A stretch of DNA of 64,000 bases from Burkholderiaceae bacterium (GTDB taxonomy: Bacteria; Pseudomonadota; Gammaproteobacteria; Burkholderiales; Burkholderiaceae), in NCBI GenBank assembly GCA_947447945.1, contig CANFLR010000004.1:1-64000 (forward strand), in the 5' to 3' direction. The notes below the pieces were generated by a model, which saw only the letters and a program-made list of their open reading frames with translations, had not been told where the DNA came from and did not search any database. The translations under genes and the position numbers were made by a program. This document shows, piece after piece, positions 11,073 to 19,507 of the stretch. Every line of letters starts with the position of its first letter. Position 1 is the stretch's first letter.

Positions 11073-12284
11073 ATGATTCAAATTGCAACATCCTGGTTAC
11101 TCTTGCTACCCATTCTGTTTGGTTTGGGCTGGTTAGCTTCACGTTGGGATTTGCGTCTTGAGAATCGAATGGACGAGCGTGAGCGGGTGCGTCAGCAGCG
11201 CTCTACTTTTAAGGGTTTGAGTCTTTTGCTAAACGAGCAACCAGATCAAGCTATTGAGACCTTGGTGAAGATTGCACAACTTGATCCCGAAACCATTGAA
11301 CTACATTTTTCATTAGGGAATTTATTTCGTCGGCGTGGTGAAACAGAACGGGCGATTCGGGTTCATCAACACCTCGCTAACCGGGATGATTTAAAGCCAC
11401 GCGATCGTGATCATGCTGCTTATGAATTAGGGCGCGATTTTTTGCGAGCAGGCCTATTAGATCGTGCAGAAGCATCGCTCAATCGTGTTGGCAACGGAAA
11501 GTATGCCGCACCCGCTAAAGAGAGTCTTTTAGAGATGTATCAAATTGAGCGAGATTGGAAAAAAGCCATCATTGCTGCCATTGAGTTAGAGGGCCTCCAA
11601 AATAAGCCCCATCAGACTGAGATCGCGCAGTTTTACTGTGAACTGGCCCAGGAAGCTCTGCGACGTAAAGATCTGATGGATGCTGAGCAGTCAATTACCC
11701 GCGCACTCCAAGCGGTTCCAAATCATTCCCGCGCATTGATTCTACAGGGTGACTATTTAGTGGCGCTGGAGCGCCCGACCCAAGCTATTGAGGTCTGGGG
11801 TCGGGTTGCAGATGCCCATCCTGCTTATATGCATTTACTCGCAGATCGTTGGATGGCTGCGTACACCGCTTTAGATAAAGCCGAAGTGGGTTTAGAGCGA
11901 CTTTGCGGTCTTTTAAAAACCCAAGCTTCTGGTGAGTTGCTTGATATTGTGCAAAAACATATGACGCAGATTCAGGGCCCTCAAGCTGCTGAGTTGATGT
12001 TGGTCGATGTGATGCACCACTCACCAAGTCTGAGTGCCTTGTCCAAATTGGCTGAGACTCGCTTAAGCCTTGCTGAGGGTAATCAATCGCCTGAAAAAAT
12101 CTCTGAAATCCAGTCAATTTTGGGATTATTAAAGGAACGAACCAACAGTTTGGCGCGTTATACCTGTGGTAATTGTGGTTTTCGGGCAAGACGTTTTTAT
12201 TGGCAATGCCCGGGTTGTAACCATTGGGAGGCATACTCTCCAAGGCGAAGTGAGGGCGCTGCACAAAGCGGTCCCTCGATGTAA
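11073..12284 (+). CDS. lapB: lipopolysaccharide assembly protein LapB (YciM)
   Basis: LapB is an inner-membrane-anchored TPR protein that controls LPS synthesis by promoting FtsH-dependent turnover of LpxC (known for E. coli). One N-terminal membrane anchor (IATSWLLLLPILFGLGWLAS), several TPR repeats (for example LHFSLGNLFRRRGETERAIRVHQ) and a C-terminal rubredoxin-like metal knuckle (CGNC...CPGC) match the family. The ORF track begins at GTG 11019, inside a terminator hairpin; ATG 11073 gives the normal N-terminus and 403 aa. LapA (DUF1049), which often precedes lapB, is absent here. Confidence 0.92.
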   Translation: MIQIATSWLLLLPILFGLGWLASRWDLRLENRMDERERVRQQRSTFKGLSLLLNEQPDQAIETLVKIAQLDPETIELHFSLGNLFRRRGETERAIRVHQHLANRDDLKPRDRDHAAYELGRDFLRAGLLDRAEASLNRVGNGKYAAPAKESLLEMYQIERDWKKAIIAAIELEGLQNKPHQTEIAQFYCELAQEALRRKDLMDAEQSITRALQAVPNHSRALILQGDYLVALERPTQAIEVWGRVADAHPAYMHLLADRWMAAYTALDKAEVGLERLCGLLKTQASGELLDIVQKHMTQIQGPQAAELMLVDVMHHSPSLSALSKLAETRLSLAEGNQSPEKISEIQSILGLLKERTNSLARYTCGNCGFRARRFYWQCPGCNHWEAYSPRRSEGAAQSGPSM

Positions 12285-12327
12285 TGTGTTAACTGGATTG
12301 TCATTAAGCTAGTGCTTAATTGCGGTG

Positions 12328-12333
12328 TATAAA
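12328..12333 (+). promoter_or_regulatory. candidate -10 element for ugd
   Basis: TATAAA lies 22 nt before the proposed GTG start of ugd, leaving room for a short leader that contains the GGAG Shine-Dalgarno. No good -35 is evident, so this is tentative. Confidence 0.3.
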
Positions 12334-12355
12334 TGAGAAATCAATTGGAGTTCAT

Positions 12356-13720
12356 GTGAAAGTCACCATCATTGGAAGCGGATACGTAGGTTTAGTTACT
12401 GGCGCCTGCCTAGCAGAGCAAGGTAATAATGTTTTTTGTGTAGACGTTGACCCTAAAAAAATTGAGATTCTTAATTCTGGTGGCGTACCTATTTACGAGC
12501 CAGGCCTCAAAGAGATGATTGAGCGTAACCGTGCAGCAGGGCGCTTACAGTTTTCTACCGATATTGCTGCATCTGTTGCCCATGGTGAGGTTCAATTTAT
12601 CGCAGTAGGTACCCCGCCTGATGAGGATGGTTCAGCTGATTTGCAATATGTTGTAGCGGCTGCGCGCAATATCGGTCGTCACATGACAACTCCGAAGGTG
12701 ATTGTGGATAAGTCTACTGTCCCCGTTGGAACGGCAGATAAGGTTTCTGCAGCAGTGATTGAAGAACTTCAAAAACGCAATCTCAGTCCAGATCTTTGCT
12801 CAGTGGTATCCAATCCAGAGTTCTTAAAAGAAGGCGCGGCAGTTGAAGACTTTATGCGTCCTGATCGGATCGTGATCGGCACAGAGGCTACTGCTTCAGG
12901 TTTGCATGCTAAAGAGCAAATGCGCAAACTCTATGCCCCATTTAACCGTCACCACGAGCGCACCTATTACATGGACGTCAAGAGTGCCGAGCTTACCAAG
13001 TATGCTGCCAATGCGATGTTAGCTACCCGCATCTCCTTTATGAATGAGCTGGCAAACTTGGCCGACTTGGTGGGTGCTGATATTGAGTCGGTGCGGCAAG
13101 GAATTGGTTCGGATTCTCGGATTGGCTATGGTTTTTTATACTCTGGTACCGGTTACGGTGGCTCATGCTTTCCAAAGGATGTATCAGCCCTCTCTAAGAC
13201 AGCCATTGAATATGGTAGAGACCTAAAGATCCTCGAGGCAGTTGAGGCTGTTAATGAGGCCCAAAAAACGATTTTGGTTGAAAAGATTGAAAAGCGTTTC
13301 GGATCAGATCTGACTGGTATGAAATTCGCCTTATGGGGTTTGGCATTTAAACCCAATACTGACGATATGCGTGAGGCTCCAAGTCGCGTGATTATTGGTC
13401 AATTGGTTCAGCGTGGCGCTCAAGTGGTTGCCTATGACCCGGTTGCAATGCCGGAAGCCAAACATTGCCTAGAGTTAGACTTTAAAGGCAATCCTGAGGG
13501 CCTGAAGAAGGTCTCGATGGTGGAAGATCCCATGGCAGCAGTAGATGGTTGCGATGCTCTGGTCATTGTCACGGAGTGGAAAGCTTTCCGCAGCCCGGAT
13601 TTTGACGTACTTATGCAAAAACTCAAGCGCCCCATCATTTTTGATGGCCGTAATTTGTATGAGCCTACAGCCATGCAAGAGATGGGTATTGAGTACCAAG
13701 GTATTGGCCGTCATAATTAA
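12356..13720 (+). CDS. ugd: UDP-glucose 6-dehydrogenase
   Basis: The enzyme oxidises UDP-glucose twice with NAD+ to UDP-glucuronate, a precursor for surface polysaccharides and lipid A modification. The N-terminal Rossmann site is [20 protein letters not shown]; the catalytic cysteine is C271 in [12 protein letters not shown]; the C-terminal UDP-binding domain includes [20 protein letters not shown]. The track start (TTG 12320) adds an unlikely N-terminus. GTG 12356, with GGAG 5 nt upstream, yields MKVTIIGSG and 454 aa. It is followed by heptose genes, which supports an LPS/envelope role. Confidence 0.95.
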   Translation: MKVTIIGSGYVGLVTGACLAEQGNNVFCVDVDPKKIEILNSGGVPIYEPGLKEMIERNRAAGRLQFSTDIAASVAHGEVQFIAVGTPPDEDGSADLQYVVAAARNIGRHMTTPKVIVDKSTVPVGTADKVSAAVIEELQKRNLSPDLCSVVSNPEFLKEGAAVEDFMRPDRIVIGTEATASGLHAKEQMRKLYAPFNRHHERTYYMDVKSAELTKYAANAMLATRISFMNELANLADLVGADIESVRQGIGSDSRIGYGFLYSGTGYGGSCFPKDVSALSKTAIEYGRDLKILEAVEAVNEAQKTILVEKIEKRFGSDLTGMKFALWGLAFKPNTDDMREAPSRVIIGQLVQRGAQVVAYDPVAMPEAKHCLELDFKGNPEGLKKVSMVEDPMAAVDGCDALVIVTEWKAFRSPDFDVLMQKLKRPIIFDGRNLYEPTAMQEMGIEYQGIGRHN

Positions 13721-13750
13721 AAGCAGTTCAATTACAGAAAAAGTTTGCCC

Positions 13751-14680
13751 GTGGAAAAAGCCAACCGAGAGCAGTTCTCTCAAACCCGTTTATTAGTAGT
13801 GGGCGATGTCATGCTCGATCGCTACTGGTTTGGTGACACCAATCGCATTTCTCCAGAGGCCCCTGTTCCAGTGGTGCAGGTGGGCAAGATTGATGAACGC
13901 TTGGGTGGCGCTGCTAACGTGGCACGCAACGTTGCTGCTTTGGGGGCAAAGACAACGATTTTGGGTGTCATTGGCGATGATGAGGCCGGTCGTCGTGTGA
14001 CGGAGTTACTTAAATCCAGTGATGTTGATAGTCAATTGGAGGTGGATAGAAAAGTTCCAACCACAGTCAAGCTACGCGTGATCGCACGTCAACAACAACT
14101 CATTCGGTTAGATTTTGAAGAGACCCCCAGTGATGATGCGCTGGCACATAAGTTAGAGCGCTTTGAGAAATCACTCGATGATATTGATGTGGTGGTTTTG
14201 TCTGATTACGGCAAGGGTGCTTTAGGGCAGGTTGCTTTAATGATCAAGCAGGCTCGAGCACATAATAAAGTGATTTTGGTTGATCCTAAAGGCGAAGACT
14301 ATGAGAAATATCGTGGCGCCACCGTGTTAACTCCCAACCGGAGTGAGTTGCGTCAAGTGGTAGGACGGTGGGTGAGTGAAGCCGATTTAACCCAGAAAGC
14401 GCAAGACCTTCGAAAATCTTTGAATTTGCAAGCACTTTTACTGACTAGATCTGAAGAGGGCATGAGTCTTTATACGGATTCAGGCGTTAGTCATGTCAAG
14501 GCCCAGGCTCGTGAGGTCTTTGATGTTTCTGGCGCTGGAGATACTGTGATTGCGACCTTAGCGGTTGCCTTGGCCTCACATTGGCCTTTAGAAAAAGCCA
14601 TGGCTTTAGCCAATCGCGCCGGTGGCATTGTTGTCGGTAAGCTCGGAACCGCAACCGTTACTTCAGAGGAATTGCAATGA
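13751..14680 (+). CDS. hldA: D-glycero-beta-D-manno-heptose-7-phosphate kinase
   Basis: This PfkB/ribokinase-family kinase corresponds to the first domain of HldE (RfaE) and makes heptose-1,7-bisphosphate for ADP-heptose, the LPS inner-core sugar. Visible are the N-terminal sugar motif [26 protein letters not shown], and the ATP/anion-hole motif [15 protein letters not shown] with the catalytic Asp. The adenylyltransferase domain is not fused, so a separate hldC is expected elsewhere. The start is either TTG 13745 or GTG 13751; GTG is preferred. Its stop overlaps hldD by 4 nt (ATGA). Confidence 0.92.
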   Translation: MEKANREQFSQTRLLVVGDVMLDRYWFGDTNRISPEAPVPVVQVGKIDERLGGAANVARNVAALGAKTTILGVIGDDEAGRRVTELLKSSDVDSQLEVDRKVPTTVKLRVIARQQQLIRLDFEETPSDDALAHKLERFEKSLDDIDVVVLSDYGKGALGQVALMIKQARAHNKVILVDPKGEDYEKYRGATVLTPNRSELRQVVGRWVSEADLTQKAQDLRKSLNLQALLLTRSEEGMSLYTDSGVSHVKAQAREVFDVSGAGDTVIATLAVALASHWPLEKAMALANRAGGIVVGKLGTATVTSEELQ

Positions 14681-15696
14681 CCATTATTGTCACTGGTGCT
14701 GCCGGTTTTATTGGCGCGAATATTGTTCAGGCCTTGAATGCCCGTGGTGAAAAAAACATCATCGCAGTTGATGATCTTCGTCCTGCTGATAAATATCGCA
14801 ACCTCGCTGATTTAGATATTGTTGATTACCTCGATAAAGATGAGTTTTTAGAGGCTTTTAGAATTGGTCGATTCGGTAAAGTCAAAGCTGTTTTTCATGA
14901 AGGAGCCTGCTCCGATACCATGGAAACCGATGGCATTTTTATGATGGCAAACAATTATCGATATACCATGGACTTGCTCGATATTTGTACACAGCAGAAA
15001 GTGCAACTGCTCTATGCCTCTTCAGCGGCAACCTATGGCGGATCGGATGTATTTGTTGAGAGTCGTGAGCACGAGAAGCCATTAAACATTTACGGCTATT
15101 CCAAATTCTTATTCGATCAAGTGATGCGTAAGCGTTTTGCAGATAAGGTTAATACTGCTCAGGTAGTGGGTTTTCGTTACTTTAATGTATATGGTCCACG
15201 TGAGTCACACAAGGGACGCATGGCTTCGGTAGCTTTTCATCAATACCATCAGTACAAAGCTAACGGTAAAGTGAAGCTCTTTGGTGAATACGGTGGCTAT
15301 GGACCTGGCGAGCAAAGTCGTGACTTTGTCTCGGTTGAAGATGTCGTAAAGGTAAATCTATTTTTCTTAGATCATCCTGAAATTAGTGGCATCTTTAATT
15401 TAGGCAGCGGTCGCGCACAAGCTTTTAATGATGTAGCCCATGCAGTTGCTAATGCCATGCGTAAACTTGATCACGCAAAACCAGCTAGCTTAAGCGAGTT
15501 GGTAAAAGAGAAAGCTATTGAGTACATCCCTTTTCCAGAGGCGCTGAAAGGAAAATATCAGTGCTTCACCCAGGCCGATTTAACTCAATTACGTGCGGCA
15601 GGCTATACCGCAGAATTTCTCAATGTCGAACAAGGCGTTGGGCGATATATAGAGTGGCTATCTGCCAATGCGGACTTTCTGGCATCCCCACTGTAA
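14677..15696 (+). CDS. hldD: ADP-L-glycero-D-manno-heptose 6-epimerase
   Basis: HldD epimerises ADP-D-glycero- to ADP-L-glycero-manno-heptose, the last step of LPS heptose precursor synthesis. It is a short-chain dehydrogenase/reductase with the NADP site [16 protein letters not shown] at the N-terminus, SSAATYGG, the YGYSK catalytic Tyr-Lys pair and [11 protein letters not shown]. It is 339 aa, normal length. Translationally coupled to hldA (4-nt overlap), it forms with ugd and hldA an envelope-sugar operon. Confidence 0.96.
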   Translation: MTIIVTGAAGFIGANIVQALNARGEKNIIAVDDLRPADKYRNLADLDIVDYLDKDEFLEAFRIGRFGKVKAVFHEGACSDTMETDGIFMMANNYRYTMDLLDICTQQKVQLLYASSAATYGGSDVFVESREHEKPLNIYGYSKFLFDQVMRKRFADKVNTAQVVGFRYFNVYGPRESHKGRMASVAFHQYHQYKANGKVKLFGEYGGYGPGEQSRDFVSVEDVVKVNLFFLDHPEISGIFNLGSGRAQAFNDVAHAVANAMRKLDHAKPASLSELVKEKAIEYIPFPEALKGKYQCFTQADLTQLRAAGYTAEFLNVEQGVGRYIEWLSANADFLASPL

Positions 15697-15730
15697 AGAA
15701 ACCCCAGCTTTTATTAGAGTCAAACATTGC

Positions 15731-15754
15731 GCGGCTAATCTTTTTCCTAGCCGC
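15731..15754. repeat. inverted repeat downstream of hldD
   Basis: GCGGCTA and TAGCCGC form a perfect 7-bp stem around a 10-nt loop about 35 nt after hldD. No clear T-run follows on the plus strand, so it could be a 3'-end stabilising hairpin or a weak terminator. Confidence 0.4.
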
Positions 15755-15819
15755 TTGTAGGTGTTTTCTGATTTCCATGAAGTAGGTCAACAGACTTTAT
15801 TTTCTCCCGTTCTAAGTAG

Positions 15820-15848
15820 TCCACGTGTACTTGTATGCGTGGATTTTT
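15820..15848 (+). terminator. hairpin plus U-tract just upstream of comEA-like gene
   Basis: TCCACG pairs with CGTGGA around a 12-nt loop and TTTTT follows directly. It ends only about 20 nt before the ATG of the next gene, leaving no room for a promoter downstream of it. It may therefore be an attenuator in the comEA leader or a leaky terminator of the hldD transcript. Confidence 0.5.
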
Positions 15849-15868
15849 GATTAACTACAGGAGAAAAA

Positions 15869-16303
15869 ATGACTAATCAATTACAACTAGGTAGCACCCA
15901 CCGTTTTCTGAAATCCCTCGCCTTTTCAACGCTATTGGCTTTATCTAGCTTGGGGATTTCTTCCACGATTGCTGCGCCCATTAATGTCAATACCGCCACA
16001 CAGGCCGAACTGGAAAGCATTAAAGGAATTGGCCCCTCTAAGGCAAAAACAATCATTGCAGAGCGAACCGATGGTGGTCACTTTCAAGATGCTAATGATT
16101 TGCAAAAGCGTGTGCGGGGCATTGGCATGAAGACAGTAGAAAAAATGGTGGATAACGGCCTGACTATTGAGTCCCCAGGCGCTTTTCGGGAGCCCAATGG
16201 CAAGACTGCCAAAGAAAGTGCCGGTGTTAATCGACGCAATTCTCGTGGTCAGGGCGGTTCTCGTACTAATTCAGACCGTGCGGAAGGAAATCACTGCAAT
16301 TAA
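15869..16303 (+). CDS. ComEA-like helix-hairpin-helix protein, exported
   Basis: A small exported DNA-binding-type protein of 144 aa. The N-terminus (FLKSLAFSTLLALSSLGISSTIAA) looks like a signal peptide with cleavage after IAA. The mature part begins PINVNTATQAELESIKGIG, the tandem helix-hairpin-helix typical of ComEA, which binds incoming DNA in the periplasm during transformation in naturally competent bacteria. The C-terminal ~40 residues (Gly/Arg/Asn-rich, ending in a lone Cys) are not part of the fold. The start is firm: AGGAG precedes the ATG. A competence role is inferred from the fold; no other com genes are nearby. Confidence 0.8.
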   Translation: MTNQLQLGSTHRFLKSLAFSTLLALSSLGISSTIAAPINVNTATQAELESIKGIGPSKAKTIIAERTDGGHFQDANDLQKRVRGIGMKTVEKMVDNGLTIESPGAFREPNGKTAKESAGVNRRNSRGQGGSRTNSDRAEGNHCN

Positions 16304-16332
16304 GCCGATACGCGTATAGGTGGGCTTACGGC

Positions 16333-16338
16333 TAAAAT
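16333..16338 (+). promoter_or_regulatory. candidate -10 element for cysM (possible leaderless start)
   Basis: TAAAAT (5 of 6 to TATAAT) ends exactly 6 nt before the cysM ATG and there is no Shine-Dalgarno in the gap. A start site at the usual distance would fall on the A of the ATG. No convincing -35 is visible. Confidence 0.4.
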
Positions 16339-16344
16339 GCCTTA

Positions 16345-17256
16345 ATGAGCAAACCTTCATACTTAACCATTTCACAAACGGTGGGCAATACGCCCTTAGT
16401 GCGTTTGCAGCGCATTCCTGGACTCGAGAATGAGGCTCGCGGCAATGTGATTTTAGGTAAGTTAGAAGGAAACAATCCAGCCGGGTCGGTGAAGGACCGA
16501 CCTGCGCTGTCGATGATCTTGCGCGCTCAAGAGCGGGGCGAAATTAAACTTGGTGATACTCTGATTGAGGCAACTAGCGGCAATACAGGCATTGCATTAG
16601 CAATGACAGCGGCAATGCTGGGTTACAAAATGGTGTTAGTGATGCCAGAGAATCAGAGTATTGAGCGTCGACAAAGTATGGCGGCTTATGGTGCTGAGTT
16701 GATTTTGACGGCTAGCTCTGGTGGCATGGAGTTTGCTAGAGATTACGCTTTGCAGCTACAAAAAGAAGGGCGCGGTAAATTGCTCGATCAATTTGCCAAT
16801 CCCGATAATCCTCGTGCTCATGTGGAAACAACTGGCCCAGAGATTTGGCGTGATACCGATGGACAGGTAAGTCACTTTATATCGGCAATGGGTACTACCG
16901 GAACGATTACCGGGGTATCAACTTATCTGAAGTCCATGAATCCCAATATTGAAATTATTGGGGCACAGCCAGAAGAGGGGTCACAAATTCCAGGGATCCG
17001 TAAATGGGCTCCAGAGTACCTGCCCAAAATTTATCAGAGTGATCGCGTTGATCGCATTGAGTATGTTTCTCAAGCCGATGCAGAAGAGATGGCAAGACGG
17101 CTAGCTGTAGAAGAGGGAATCTTTTGCGGTATTTCTGCTGGTGGGGCTTTGGTGGTAGCTTTACGTGTTGCACGTCAAGTGGAAAATGCGACGATCGTCT
17201 TTATTGTCTGCGATCGCGGTGATCGCTACTTATCCACCGGAGTTTTCCCAGTCTAA
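16345..17256 (+). CDS. cysM: cysteine synthase B (O-acetylserine sulfhydrylase)
   Basis: This is a fold-type II PLP enzyme making cysteine from O-acetylserine and sulfide, and in the CysM type also thiosulfate. The PLP lysine is K50 in NPAGSVKDRPAL; the phosphate-binding loop SGNTGIALA and the substrate loop typical of CysM (ARDYALQLQKEGRGKLLDQFANPDNP) follow. It is 303 aa, close to CysM rather than the longer CysK. Its stop overlaps the convergent mltB stop by 4 bases, so there is no intergenic terminator on either side. Confidence 0.93.
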   Translation: MSKPSYLTISQTVGNTPLVRLQRIPGLENEARGNVILGKLEGNNPAGSVKDRPALSMILRAQERGEIKLGDTLIEATSGNTGIALAMTAAMLGYKMVLVMPENQSIERRQSMAAYGAELILTASSGGMEFARDYALQLQKEGRGKLLDQFANPDNPRAHVETTGPEIWRDTDGQVSHFISAMGTTGTITGVSTYLKSMNPNIEIIGAQPEEGSQIPGIRKWAPEYLPKIYQSDRVDRIEYVSQADAEEMARRLAVEEGIFCGISAGGALVVALRVARQVENATIVFIVCDRGDRYLSTGVFPV

Positions 17257-18494
17257 GACGATCCCCTTTTTTTCTTGTGTTTGGTTTTAGGTTTTTGGAT
17301 TTCGATCGCCGTTTTAGCTGCCGGAACAGCGCTCAGGTTTTGATATCCGAGTGCCTGCGCAAATTCAGCAACGCTTTGCGCATAGAAATAGCTTCGGTTG
17401 TATTGCACAATCGTCAAAAAATTATTTAAGCCAACAAAATACTGGGCTTGATCACTCCCATCTAAGCCGGGATAGGGTAAATCAACGATTAGCGCTTTAC
17501 TCTGTGGGGCAACCCCACCGGCTTGAAGATCACCTTGCTCTGGCTTTAGTATTCCTTTTTGAATCAACTCTTGAACGGTATATTTGAGTTGAGGCTCACC
17601 ATCAGCAAGCATTTTGGCTTGGGTGATACCAGACTCTTGAACCGCGAACGAAAGCGGCATTCCTGGCTGCCAACCCTGTTTTTTCATGAAATTAGCAACG
17701 CTGGCAATAGCATCTTTGGGGTTCAGGCGAAGATCAATGCGCCCGTCCCCATCTCCATCCACTGCAAAATTCCGAATGCTGCTGGGCATGAATTGCGGTA
17801 AGCCTATCGCACCAGCATATGAGCTATTTTGATCAAGACAGGCCTTAAAGAGGGTGCTGCGAAATTCTTTACTGCTATTTTGGGGTGGCAAACCGCCCCC
17901 AGCATCTGACCAGCACATCAAAATCAACTCTTTGAGCTGATCTTTGAATAACTGCTCACGACTGGCTTTATTGGGGGTATCAGGGTAGCTAAAGGCTAGA
18001 GTAGATAAAACATCCTTTACTCTGAAATTGCCCGTCTGACGACCATAAATGGTTTCAATACCAATAATCGCCACGATGATCTCGGCTGGTACTCCGGATT
18101 CTTGCTCAATTTGACTCAAAAATGCTTGGTTTTGGCTCCAGAAGACTCTGCCAGCCTTAAGTCTTACTGGCTCAATAAAGCGCTTACGATAAGCAAGCCA
18201 ATTCTTCTTAAAGGTCCCGGATGGGGGTAATACCAATTTTCGAATGGAGGGAATCGTCTTAGTATCCATAAAGCTGGTTTCCAGGACGGGCAGGGGTATT
18301 TCTTGGGTCTTTGCTACTTGAGTCAAGAGCTCATGAATATTTGCAGAGAAGAGCTCCTCAGAAGCGGGCTCCTCACTTTGTTGTATTGCGGTGGGTTGAT
18401 TATCAGCATTGGGCTGAATTTTGCTGCTAGAGCAAGCGCCCAGCAGCAGCGCTAGGATGAGGCTAGAGGTATAGAGTTTGATATTGCTGTACAT
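17253..18494 (-). CDS. mltB: membrane-bound lytic murein transglycosylase B (lipoprotein)
   Basis: MltB cleaves the MurNAc-GlcNAc bond of peptidoglycan, forming 1,6-anhydro ends. The start at 18494 gives MYSNIKLYTSSLILALLLGAC, a lipoprotein signal with lipobox LLGAC; the longer track start adds an unsupported 29 residues. The GH103 catalytic glutamate lies in VAIIGIETIYGR, followed by the QFMPSSIRNFAVDGDGDGRIDL segment of the family. The 413-aa product ends in a Lys-rich tail (KPKTKHKKKRGSS). It converges with cysM (4-nt stop overlap) and diverges from the deacetylase gene across about 70 bp. Confidence 0.93.
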   Translation of the reverse strand: MYSNIKLYTSSLILALLLGACSSSKIQPNADNQPTAIQQSEEPASEELFSANIHELLTQVAKTQEIPLPVLETSFMDTKTIPSIRKLVLPPSGTFKKNWLAYRKRFIEPVRLKAGRVFWSQNQAFLSQIEQESGVPAEIIVAIIGIETIYGRQTGNFRVKDVLSTLAFSYPDTPNKASREQLFKDQLKELILMCWSDAGGGLPPQNSSKEFRSTLFKACLDQNSSYAGAIGLPQFMPSSIRNFAVDGDGDGRIDLRLNPKDAIASVANFMKKQGWQPGMPLSFAVQESGITQAKMLADGEPQLKYTVQELIQKGILKPEQGDLQAGGVAPQSKALIVDLPYPGLDGSDQAQYFVGLNNFLTIVQYNRSYFYAQSVAEFAQALGYQNLSAVPAAKTAIEIQKPKTKHKKKRGSS

Positions 18495-18564
18495 TCGGCT
18501 TTTAGGGGATGGCACCTTGATTAAATGATAAAAATTGTAGTTTTGTGATTGAAAGTGTTCAGTA

Positions 18565-19485
18565 ATGACAACAGGATACATAACTCATCCAGATTTTCTA
18601 AAACATGAGATGGGCAGCCATCACCCAGAATGTCCAGAGCGTATTCAAGCGATTAATGATCAATTGATTCGCAGTGGTTTGGATCCTTTGCTTCATCATC
18701 TAGAGGCCCCTTTGGCCACAGAAGAGCAATTGGAATTGGTTCATAGCCCTGATCATATTGCTTTTGTAAAAGACTGTGCTCCAGAGAGTGGTTATTTTAT
18801 GCTGGACGGTGACACGATTATGAATCCCCATACCTGGAGGGCATGTTTACGTGCCGCAGGCGCTGCGATCGCTGGTGTAGATGCAGTGATGAAGGGGGAG
18901 GTACAAAATGTTTTTTGTGCGGTGCGCCCACCAGGACATCATGCCGAACCAACCCGCTCTATGGGATTCTGTGTCTTTGATAATGTTGCGATTGCTGCAC
19001 GCTATGCCATGGAACAGCACGGTATTGAACGCGTAGCGATCATTGACTTTGATGTTCATCACGGTAATGGCACTGAGGCAGCATTTTTTAATGACCCGCA
19101 AATTTTAATGTGTAGTTTTTTTCAGCACCCTTTTTATCCTTATAGCGGTTTAGACGGCGCAAAAAACATGGTAAATGTTCCCTTGCCTGCGTCTACTCGC
19201 GGTGATGTGGTCCGTTCTATTGTTCAAGAGCAATGGCTACCTCGTCTACGAGACTTTGAACCGCAGCTCATTATCATTTCTGCGGGCTTTGATGCGCATC
19301 GTGAAGATGATCTAGGGCAGATGGGTTTGGTGGAGGATGACTATGTTTGGATGACAAAGCAATTGAAAGAGATTGCAAATCAATTTGCTCAAGGTCGCAT
19401 CGTCAGTTGTTTAGAGGGAGGCTATAACCTTTCTGCCTTAGGGCGCAGCGTGGTAGCGCATGTTAAGGCACTGGCAGACCTTTAA
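18565..19485 (+). CDS. histone deacetylase-like (AcuC/HDAC superfamily) deacetylase
   Basis: A zinc-dependent amidohydrolase of the class II HDAC/acetoin-utilisation family, 306 aa. Seen in order: HPECPERIQAI near the N-terminus, the active-site loop RPPGHHAEPTRSMGFCVFDN with the His pair, the metal ligands DFDVHHGNGTE, and SAGFDAHREDD with the third zinc aspartate. Bacterial members act on acetyl-lysine (AcuC on acetyl-CoA synthetase) or on acetylated polyamines. Here the next gene, 22 nt downstream, encodes an AMP-forming acyl-CoA synthetase, suggesting a modifier-target pair (inference). Confidence 0.85.
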   Translation: MTTGYITHPDFLKHEMGSHHPECPERIQAINDQLIRSGLDPLLHHLEAPLATEEQLELVHSPDHIAFVKDCAPESGYFMLDGDTIMNPHTWRACLRAAGAAIAGVDAVMKGEVQNVFCAVRPPGHHAEPTRSMGFCVFDNVAIAARYAMEQHGIERVAIIDFDVHHGNGTEAAFFNDPQILMCSFFQHPFYPYSGLDGAKNMVNVPLPASTRGDVVRSIVQEQWLPRLRDFEPQLIIISAGFDAHREDDLGQMGLVEDDYVWMTKQLKEIANQFAQGRIVSCLEGGYNLSALGRSVVAHVKALADL

Positions 19486-19507
19486 TTCAGAATAGCAAGG
19501 GAAAATA

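Noticed and set aside
11785-12264. 159-aa minus-strand ORF opposite lapB
   Set aside because: It lies wholly inside lapB, which has strong family motifs, and the translation shows no domain; it is a frame shadow.
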